Of a stretch of DNA of 19,698 nt, positions 14,345 through 19,698 are shown in pieces. Position 1 is the stretch's first letter, and each line of letters starts with the position of its first letter. The notes below the pieces were generated by a model, which saw nothing but the letters and a program-made list of their open reading frames with translations, made no database searches and had not been told where the DNA came from. The translations under genes and the position numbers were made by a program. Source of the stretch: JAJZQD01 sp021847735 (GTDB lineage Bacteria; Bacillota; Thermincolia; Thermincolales; UBA2595); NCBI GenBank assembly GCA_027324025.1, contig DAHVYW010000003.1, positions 1 through 19,698 of the forward strand, given 5' to 3'.

Positions 14345-14954
14345 GCTGTTTCCCCCTCACTTGCCTAATAAAGGCTTCGATTTTTGCCAGGTCCTTATTT
14401 CCCCCTGTTTCAACCCCACTACTTACATCTACTCCAAAAGGTCTGGCCGCTTTTACGGCCGACCCTACATTTTCAGGATTGAGCCCGCCAGCCAGCAGGA
14501 TTTTTCCGTATTCCGCAGCGTGCCGCGCCAAAGACCAATCAAAGGTCTTTCCTGTACCCCCGGCGACACCCTTGACATAAGTGTCCAGCAAAAACATTTC
14601 CACATGCCCCCGGTACGGTTCCAGGTCCTCCAGCGACCAGGCATCTTTGACCCGGAAGCCTTTGATGACCGGGCAGGATAATTCCCGGCAATCTGCTGGA
14701 GTTTCACGGCCGTGCAGCTGGGCCAGGTCGAGGCCGCAGTAGGAGACTATGTCATTGATTACCTGGGGGTCTTCATCAACAAACACTCCGACTTTGCGAA
14801 CTCGTGACGGCAGTTGGCTGATAATTAGCCGGGCCTGTTCCGGGGTGACTTTTCTGGGGCTCTCGGCAAACACAAAACCTAAAAAATCCGCTCCTAACTC
14901 AGCGGCCCTCACGGCGGGCCCGGCTTCCTTCAGTCCACAGATTTTGATGTTCAT
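14337..14954 (-). CDS. trpF: Phosphoribosylanthranilate isomerase
   Basis: Amadori rearrangement of phosphoribosylanthranilate to CdRP, third step from chorismate to tryptophan. 205 residues. Seen: MNIKICGLK with catalytic C6, GFVFAESPRKV, LAQLHG (78-82), LLDTYVKGVAGGTGKTFDW with D124, and LAGGLNPENV and GVDVSSGVET for phosphate binding. ATG overlaps the trpC stop in an ATGA arrangement (4 nt), typical of coupled translation. The stop overlaps trpB. Confidence 0.96.
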   Translation of the reverse strand: MNIKICGLKEAGPAVRAAELGADFLGFVFAESPRKVTPEQARLIISQLPSRVRKVGVFVDEDPQVINDIVSYCGLDLAQLHGRETPADCRELSCPVIKGFRVKDAWSLEDLEPYRGHVEMFLLDTYVKGVAGGTGKTFDWSLARHAAEYGKILLAGGLNPENVGSAVKAARPFGVDVSSGVETGGNKDLAKIEAFIRQVRGKQHA

Positions 14955-15799
14955 AACGCCAACCCCCGGGGAGATGACTGCCGGTCAATCTGCATTCCAA
15001 GCAGTTCCCGTATCTTTTGGGTGATATCGGTCTCCCTCATCAGGGCTTCCCCAACGAGCATGGCATGCACCCCATGTTCCCTTAGCCTGACGACATCTTC
15101 TCTGGTATTAATCCCACTTTCGCTGACCACAATTATGTCCCCGGTAATCATTTCTCTCAGCCGGAAGGTTGTAGCCAGCTCTGTTTTAAAGGTTTGTAAA
15201 TTCCTGTTGTTAATCCCGATAATTTGCGCTCCCAGGGACAGCGCCCTGGCCAGTTCGTCGGTGGTATGCACTTCAACCAGGCATTCCAGGCCTAACTCCG
15301 AGGCCGCCTGTTGGTATTCTGCCGCTTCCCTGTCTGTCAGGATAGCCATAATCAACAATATGGCATCCGCCCCCAGCAGCCTGGCCTCATAAATCTGGTA
15401 AGGGTCAATGATGAAGTCCTTCCTCAACAGGGGCAGTTCAGAAATGCCCCTTGCTATCCGTAAATATTCCGGGCTCCCCTGGAAAAACTCCCGGTCCGTA
15501 AGCACCGATATAGCCGACGCCCCGGCGGAGGTATATATTAGCGCAATCTCTGCGGGGTCAAAATCCTGGCGAATCAGGCCCTTGGACGGAGATGCCTTTT
15601 TGATTTCGGCAATCAGGGCAACTTCCCCGGCTTTTCTCAGACCGGTGGAAAAGGGCTGTAACAGCATATTACGGTCGGTTTGCCCGGCGTTTTTCAGGCC
15701 AAGGCTCTCACACCTTTGGCGGAGGACAGCTATTCCATCCCGGCTTTTGTTTTCCTCTATTTCCTTTTTCTTGTGGGCCACAATCCTGTCCAGTATCAA
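14951..15799 (-). CDS. trpC: Indole-3-glycerol phosphate synthase
   Basis: Closes the indole ring from CdRP. 282 residues. Seen: LIAEIKKASPSKG (62-74) with the catalytic lysine, SVLTDREFFQGS (98-109), LLRKDFIIDPYQI (124-136) with K127, GINNRNLQTF and VSESGINTREDV. The start codon is TTG at 15799, supported by GGAGG with 7 nt spacing and by the family N-terminus (ILDRIVAHKKKEIEE). It follows trpD by 14 nt and overlaps trpF by 4 nt. Confidence 0.96.
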   Translation of the reverse strand: MILDRIVAHKKKEIEENKSRDGIAVLRQRCESLGLKNAGQTDRNMLLQPFSTGLRKAGEVALIAEIKKASPSKGLIRQDFDPAEIALIYTSAGASAISVLTDREFFQGSPEYLRIARGISELPLLRKDFIIDPYQIYEARLLGADAILLIMAILTDREAAEYQQAASELGLECLVEVHTTDELARALSLGAQIIGINNRNLQTFKTELATTFRLREMITGDIIVVSESGINTREDVVRLREHGVHAMLVGEALMRETDITQKIRELLGMQIDRQSSPRGLAL

Positions 15800-15813
15800 T
15801 GTCCTGCCTCCAG

Positions 15814-16851
15814 TTATCCAACCTTGACTTCGGGTTCTATGAATTTCCGGGTATACCCGGCAAGTTCGTCAATTTTCCTGCCGGCCGCACCGGAATCGAT
15901 TACAGCGGCTGATTTGGCCACGCCTTCCTCTATGGTGGCGGCTGAACCGGCGGCCATTAAGGCCACTGCCGCATTGAGCAGCACGATTTCTCTGCGGGGC
16001 CCTTTTTCACCACCCAGGATGTGTCTGGTAATCTCCGCGTTTTCTTCCGCGGTCCCGCCTTTAAGTTCTTCGGCGGCGGCATATTCGAAACCGTGTTTCC
16101 TGGGGTCCAGGTAATAGGTGATGACCTTTCCGTTTTTTACTTCGCTAATCTTGGACGGCCCTAGGACGGAGACCTCATCGAGACCACCGGCCCCGTGGAC
16201 CACAAAAGCCGAACGGCTGCCCAGGTTAGCCAGAACCCCGGCCATGACTTCCGTGAGGTTGGGATCATATACCCCCAGTATCTGGCACTGAGCCCCGGCC
16301 GGGTTAGTCAGCGGCCCGAGAATGTTGAAAACCGTCCTGATGCCGATCTCCCGCCGGGGACCGATAGCGTACTTCATGGCGCCATGCAGCGCCGGGGCAA
16401 ACAGGAAACCGATACCTACGTTATCTATACATTCCCCTACCTGTTCAGGGGTTAAATTTATGTTAGTACCCAATGCTTCCAACACATCGGCGCTGCCGCT
16501 GCGGCTGGAAACCGATCGGTTGCCGTGTTTGGCCACAGGCACCCCGGCGGCGGAAACGACAAAGGCCACCGTTGTAGAAATATTGAAGGTATGGGAACCG
16601 TCACCCCCGGTACCGCAAGTATCAAGCAGGAACTGGTGACCGGTCTTCACGGGTGTCGCCTTTTGCCTCATAACCTTGGCAAATCCTGTTATTTCGTCAA
16701 CCGTTTCCCCTTTAATCCTTAGAGCTGTGATAAAAGCGGCTATCTGGGCGTCTGTGGCTTTGCCGCTCATTATTTCGTCCATTAGGCTAACTGCCTCTTC
16801 TTCGGTTAAGTGCTCCCCGCCAACCACTTTGTTAATAGCATTTTTCATCAT
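15814..16851 (-). CDS. trpD: Anthranilate phosphoribosyltransferase
   Basis: Transfers phosphoribose from PRPP to anthranilate. 345 residues. Seen: DTCGTGGDGSHTFNIST (77-93) for PRPP binding, KHGNRSVSSRSGSADVLEALG (108-128), GPRREIGIRTVFNILGPLTNP (164-184), with the Arg residues that hold anthranilate. ATG at 16851 is followed by a second ATG codon; GGAGGAG lies 7-9 nt upstream of the first. A run of (G/U)AG triplets covers this ribosome site and ends at the start codon. The trpG stop is 57 nt upstream, the widest gap inside the trp operon, which leaves room for regulation. Confidence 0.96.
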   Translation of the reverse strand: MMKNAINKVVGGEHLTEEEAVSLMDEIMSGKATDAQIAAFITALRIKGETVDEITGFAKVMRQKATPVKTGHQFLLDTCGTGGDGSHTFNISTTVAFVVSAAGVPVAKHGNRSVSSRSGSADVLEALGTNINLTPEQVGECIDNVGIGFLFAPALHGAMKYAIGPRREIGIRTVFNILGPLTNPAGAQCQILGVYDPNLTEVMAGVLANLGSRSAFVVHGAGGLDEVSVLGPSKISEVKNGKVITYYLDPRKHGFEYAAAEELKGGTAEENAEITRHILGGEKGPRREIVLLNAAVALMAAGSAATIEEGVAKSAAVIDSGAAGRKIDELAGYTRKFIEPEVKVG

Positions 16852-16878
16852 CTCTGCTCTCCTCCTCTAATCTAACTC
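16852..16878 (-). promoter_or_regulatory. Candidate second TRAP site over the trpD ribosome binding site
   Basis: On the minus strand, GAG, UAG, UAG, GAG, GAG, GAG occur in order. The last five (plus-strand triplets starting at 16872, 16867, 16862, 16857 and 16852) are spaced by exactly 2 nt, and the first (16876) by 1 nt. They cover the Shine-Dalgarno GGAGGAG and touch the trpD ATG. In Bacillus, TRAP represses trpG, trpP and ycbK translation by binding such triplets over the ribosome site. Six triplets is fewer than the 8-11 of known sites, and a purine-rich Shine-Dalgarno generates GAG by itself. Confidence 0.4.
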
Positions 16879-16908
16879 TGAGCTGTTCTCCCCTGACGGA
16901 AAACCTGG

Positions 16909-17472
16909 TTAAAATCCAAGAAAATTTTTCAGCAGTTCCTTGCCGTGTTCGGTAAGTATTGATTCCGGGTGGAACTGTACTCCCTCGACAATATATTCCT
17001 TATGACGTAAACCCATTATTTCTCCCTCATCGGTCCAGGCACTGATTTCGAAACAATCAGGCAGCGACTCCTTTTCCACAATCAGTGAATGATACCGGGT
17101 GGCCGTAAAGGGGGATGGGATATCCTGAAAAATTGTTTTACCGTCGTGGTGAATCGTCGAGGTCTTCCCGTGCATCAGGTTTTCCGCCCTGATAACATTG
17201 CCCCCGTAAACCTGGCCGATTGACTGGTGCCCCAGACAAACTCCCAGGATAGGTATTTTTCCGCCCAGCCTTTCAATTAGCTCCAGGGAAATCCCTGCTT
17301 CATTTGGTGTGCAGGGGCCGGGGGATATGACAATATGGTCAGGGGACATCTGTTCGATTTCGGTCACGGAAATTTTGTCATTCCGGTAAACCTTTATGTC
17401 CTCCCCCAGTTCACCAAGGTATTGAACCAGATTGAAGGTAAACGAGTCGTAATTGTCAATCATCAAAATCAT
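16909..17472 (-). CDS. trpG: Anthranilate synthase component II (glutamine amidotransferase)
   Basis: Supplies ammonia from glutamine to TrpE; may also serve 4-amino-4-deoxychorismate synthase (PabA role), as in Bacillus, but this is not visible here. 187 residues. Seen: IDNYDSFTFNLVQYLGELG, SPGPCTPNEAG, GVCLGHQ with nucleophile C79, and VQFHPES with H168 and E170 completing the triad. The start overlaps the trpE stop by one base (TAATG), which indicates translational coupling with its partner subunit. Confidence 0.96.
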   Translation of the reverse strand: MILMIDNYDSFTFNLVQYLGELGEDIKVYRNDKISVTEIEQMSPDHIVISPGPCTPNEAGISLELIERLGGKIPILGVCLGHQSIGQVYGGNVIRAENLMHGKTSTIHHDGKTIFQDIPSPFTATRYHSLIVEKESLPDCFEISAWTDEGEIMGLRHKEYIVEGVQFHPESILTEHGKELLKNFLGF

Positions 17473-18938
17473 TATCCAACCTCCTTGAGCATGAGAGTTT
17501 CTAACAGCGCTTTGGCTTTATTGATAGTCTCATCGTACTCTCTTCCTGGGTCGGAGTCGGCGACAATGCCTGCTCCGGCCTGCACATATGTCATCCCATC
17601 GTGCACCAGGATTGTGCGGATGGTAATACAGGTATCCATATTGCCTGTAAACCCGAAATACCCGATAGCCCCCGCGTACACGCCTCTCCTGGTGGGCTCA
17701 AGTTCATCGATAATCTCCATCGCCCTGACCTTCGGTGCCCCGGAAACGGTACCGGCGGGGAAACATGCCTTGAGAGCGTCAAAAACCGGTTTACCCGGCC
17801 GCAGGCTGCCGACCACATTGGAAACTATATGCATTACATGGGAATAGCGTTCTACCTCCATAAAGCCGTTTACACTAATACTACCATAATCACAGACTCT
17901 TCCCAAGTCATTTCTACCCAGGTCAACGAGCATGACATGCTCAGCCTTTTCTTTTTTATCAGCCAGCAGTTCCTTTTCCAAAGCCGCGTCCTCGGTCCTT
18001 GTCCGCCCTCTCGGCCTCGTCCCGGCAATAGGGCAGGTCTGCACGTGTCCGTCTTCTACCCTGACCAGCATTTCCGGCGAAGAACCGATAATCACAGTTC
18101 CGCCAAAATTCAGGTAATACAGGTACGGGGCAGGGTTAACAGTCCTCAGGTTCCTGTAAATGTCAAAGGGTTCTCCCTGCAAAGGGAGGGTCAGGCGCTG
18201 GGAGAGGACTACCTGGAATATGTCACCCGCTTTAATATACTCTTTGGCTTTCTCGACTTTCGTAATGAACTCTTCCCTCGTCATATTTGAAACAATCTTT
18301 GTGGTCACTGCAGACGCCTTGTTAGTGCCGTTAACCACGGCAGAAGGCTCGTTAATCATTTTTTTAACGGCATTAATACGGTTTACCGCCCTGTGGTATG
18401 CGGCGGCAGGGTCATTGCCGGGCTGGGTATTAACTACAATTTTGACCTTGTGCTTGACATGGTCAAAAATCAGGACCAGCCGGGTCAGAATAAAGTGGCA
18501 GTCCGGCAGGTTCAAATCATCCAGCGTCTTATCCGGCAGTTCTTCGACATACCTCACCAGGTCATAGCCAAAATATCCTACAGCCCCACCGTAAAACCTG
18601 GGCAGGCCCTCGATTTTCGGCGCCTGGTAGCGGTCCATAATTTCCCGCAAAACGTCCAGGGGGTCACCTTCTACCTCTTTTTGTCCGCTGCCGTCTTGTA
18701 TCACCCCAGCACCATTGCGGCACTGGTACCTGACAAAAGGCTCGAGTCCGATAAAGGAATATCTGGCCAGGTTTTCCCCGCCCTCAACACTTTCGAGCAG
18801 GTATGTATATTGCTCCCGGCACACCTTTTTAAAAATGGATATCGGGGTATCCATATCCACAAAGAGCTCTGTGTAAACCGGGATCAGGTTGTGGTTCTTA
18901 TCCATTTCGAGGTATTCATCAAGCCCGGGGTAGAACAT
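17472..18938 (-). CDS. trpE: Anthranilate synthase component I
   Basis: Converts chorismate and ammonia to anthranilate, the entry to the tryptophan branch. 488 residues. Seen: the tryptophan feedback site LLESVEGG (47-54) with ARYSFIG, IKAGDIFQVVLSQR (235-248), GSSPEMLVR, IAGTRPRGRT (304-313), MLVDLGRNDLGRV (336-348), FPAGTVSGAPKVRAMEIIDELEP (393-415) and QAGAGIVADSDP. The frame is open from an ATG at 18968, but that one sits in the U-tract of the leader terminator without a ribosome site. The ATG at 18938 has AAGGTGG upstream and gives the family-like MFYPGLDEYLE. A TRAP-type leader precedes the gene. Confidence 0.96.
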   Translation of the reverse strand: MFYPGLDEYLEMDKNHNLIPVYTELFVDMDTPISIFKKVCREQYTYLLESVEGGENLARYSFIGLEPFVRYQCRNGAGVIQDGSGQKEVEGDPLDVLREIMDRYQAPKIEGLPRFYGGAVGYFGYDLVRYVEELPDKTLDDLNLPDCHFILTRLVLIFDHVKHKVKIVVNTQPGNDPAAAYHRAVNRINAVKKMINEPSAVVNGTNKASAVTTKIVSNMTREEFITKVEKAKEYIKAGDIFQVVLSQRLTLPLQGEPFDIYRNLRTVNPAPYLYYLNFGGTVIIGSSPEMLVRVEDGHVQTCPIAGTRPRGRTRTEDAALEKELLADKKEKAEHVMLVDLGRNDLGRVCDYGSISVNGFMEVERYSHVMHIVSNVVGSLRPGKPVFDALKACFPAGTVSGAPKVRAMEIIDELEPTRRGVYAGAIGYFGFTGNMDTCITIRTILVHDGMTYVQAGAGIVADSDPGREYDETINKAKALLETLMLKEVG

Positions 18939-18970
18939 CTTAAAATCATCCACCTTCCCAACATTCATTT

Positions 18971-19009
18971 AAAAAAATAGAAAACCGGCACTCAAATGAG
19001 TACCGGTTT
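18971..19009 (-). terminator. trp leader intrinsic terminator (attenuator)
   Basis: On the minus strand AAACCGGTACTCA (19009-18997) pairs with TGAGTGCCGGTTT (18994-18982), a 13-bp stem with one G-U pair, followed by TCTATTTTTTT. A competing antiterminator is possible: TGAGTA inside the triplet region (19044-19049) can pair with TACTCA of the terminator 5' arm (18997-19002), and ACTGG (19022-19026) with CCGGT (19002-19006). TRAP bound to the triplets would block that pairing and favour termination. Confidence 0.93.
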
Positions 19010-19025
19010 AAATTTCATTAGCCAG

Positions 19026-19073
19026 TTCAGCTCATCTCAGCTCTACTCAACTATTCTCAACTAATCTCAACTC
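19026..19073 (-). promoter_or_regulatory. TRAP (MtrB) binding site in the trp leader
   Basis: Nine (G/U)AG triplets at an exact 5-nt period on the minus strand (plus-strand CTC/CTA beginning at 19071, 19066, 19061, 19056, 19051, 19046, 19041, 19036, 19031): seven GAG and two UAG, all with 2-nt spacers. A near-match GAA at 19026 continues the register. More triplets with 2-nt spacing lie upstream (19115/19110 and 19136/19131). This is the signature bound by the 11-subunit tryptophan-activated TRAP ring. A 7-bp hairpin at 19118-19134 near the transcript start recalls the 5' stem-loop of the Bacillus leader. No Trp-rich leader peptide and no T-box sequence are present. Confidence 0.9.
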
Positions 19074-19147
19074 TGTTGTGTGCTTGCCTTTACAACCAAA
19101 CTCTAAACTCTCTGCTCTGAAAATATCATTCTCAACTATCTGTATAA

Positions 19148-19177
19148 AATATATCACATACGGATTGGGTGTGTCAA
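19148..19177 (-). promoter_or_regulatory. Sigma-A promoter of the trp operon
   Basis: Minus-strand -35 TTGACA (19177-19172) and -10 TATATT (19153-19148) with an 18-bp spacer (17 if ATATAT is taken). The start of transcription is expected near 19141, giving a leader of about 200 nt before trpE. It lies about 30 nt after the aroH stop codon, so trp genes can be transcribed independently of aroH, as in the Bacillus supra-operon. Confidence 0.88.
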
Positions 19178-19208
19178 CAAATTATATCATCTGTCCTGCC
19201 GACAATAT

Positions 19209-19583
19209 TTACAAATTCATCAGGTCTGCCCTAAGCCCGGCAGCCTCGCCAAGGTACTGGTGTTTAATCTCAGCCTGGGGTTTGGTGGTATTGACATGTA
19301 TCAAAACCCTGATTAATTTAGCCATGCTGTTTGGGACATCAATTTCCCTGGCACATAACAGGGGCACCAGATTCCAGCCCATTTCCCTGGCGGCTGTGGC
19401 CGGGAAATCCGCGTTGAGGTCAGGCGTAGTGGTCAAAAAAATACTGGCAATATCCTCAGTGTCTATCTCGTTTACTTCCACTATCCTTTTCAACAATGTT
19501 TTGGTTGCCTCACTGATGTCTTTGGCAGTATTCCCCCCAGCGGTAATCGCTCCCCTGATTCCACGAACTGCTTGCTTTCCCAT
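19209..19583 (-). CDS. aroH: Chorismate mutase, AroH type
   Basis: Rearranges chorismate to prephenate for the Tyr/Phe branches; cytosolic trimer. 124 residues from the ATG at 19583, close to the Bacillus enzyme (127). Seen: VRGIRGAIT with R7, TPDLNADFPATAAREMGW (53-70), VPLLCAREIDVPNSM with C77 and E80, R92 in LIRVLIHVNT, and KHQYLGEAAGLR with Y110, the residues expected around the active site. The frame stays open to 19622 (13 more residues), but those are not family-like; AGGGAG lies about 9 nt before the 19583 ATG. A partial repeat element lies upstream. Confidence 0.94.
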   Translation of the reverse strand: MGKQAVRGIRGAITAGGNTAKDISEATKTLLKRIVEVNEIDTEDIASIFLTTTPDLNADFPATAAREMGWNLVPLLCAREIDVPNSMAKLIRVLIHVNTTKPQAEIKHQYLGEAAGLRADLMNL

Positions 19584-19630
19584 TGTCCCATTCTCCCTTC
19601 CTACGATGCTTGCTGCAGGCATTTCCGTCG

Positions 19631-19698
19631 TTTATCCCAATTCCAAGACTCCACCTTCTATAAGGTGGAGTTTCCACTTTTCTGCTTCAGTGGGGGTA
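19631..19698 (-). repeat. Three-hairpin repeat element, copy 2, cut by the window edge
   Basis: Identical to 3033-3100 except at 19656 (T for G), which here improves the first hairpin (ACTCCACCTT with AAGGTGGAGT, 10 bp). The sequence ends after the 5' arm of the second hairpin. It lies about 48 nt upstream of the aroH start, in the same orientation relative to the gene as copy 1 is to fni. Confidence 0.8.

Noticed and set aside
16852..18968. Frameshift or fusion between trpE and trpG
   Set aside because: The one-base TAATG overlap is a normal coupled junction and both proteins are full length.
18939..19141. Trp leader peptide or T-box control of trp
   Set aside because: No short ORF with tandem Trp codons follows the promoter, and there is no T-box consensus (AGGGTGG...ACCGCG); the triplet array explains the region better.

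Overview
The window looks like chromosomal DNA of a spore-forming Firmicute, most likely a Clostridia member of the Peptococcaceae/Desulfotomaculales type. The grounds are a SpoIIP gene, an IspH-ribosomal S1 fusion, a type II IPP isomerase, a DUF1614-like membrane protein, strong Gram-positive Shine-Dalgarno sites and a TRAP-type leader on the trp operon. The taxonomic placement is inference. All protein genes but one lie on the minus strand, so the biological order runs from right to left.

Right part (19698 to 8960): aroH (chorismate mutase), then a sigma-A promoter and a leader carrying nine perfectly spaced (G/U)AG triplets and an intrinsic terminator, then trpE-trpG-trpD-trpC-trpF-trpB-trpA with overlapping or very tight junctions, followed by two class-I DAHP synthases (one without and one with an N-terminal regulatory domain), tyrA with an ACT domain, and aroA. 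Together they cover DAHP synthesis, the EPSP step, chorismate to prephenate, prephenate oxidation towards tyrosine, and the whole chorismate-to-tryptophan branch. The layout resembles the Bacillus aro/trp supra-operon. A second, shorter run of (G/U)AG triplets overlaps the ribosome binding site of trpD.

Middle (8935 to 5460): aroA is separated from its usual neighbour cmk by a lipoprotein gene on the plus strand, the only plus-strand gene in the window. Two related long hairpin elements follow directly after the stop codons of aroA and cmk. Their arms differ between copies but stay complementary, and each is flanked by G-tracts on the minus strand.

Left part (5459 to 1): an ispH-S1 fusion gene, its terminator, a three-hairpin repeat, fni, a DUF1614-like membrane protein gene, and spoIIP running off the left edge. 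The first 68 bp of the three-hairpin repeat recur with one mismatch at the extreme right end of the window, upstream of aroH. Both copies sit just ahead of a gene start.

The strongest regulatory findings are the TRAP-like trp leader and the possible second TRAP site at trpD. The most unexplained structures are the compensated hairpin pair, the three-hairpin element, and a triple direct repeat plus terminator ahead of the second DAHP synthase gene.
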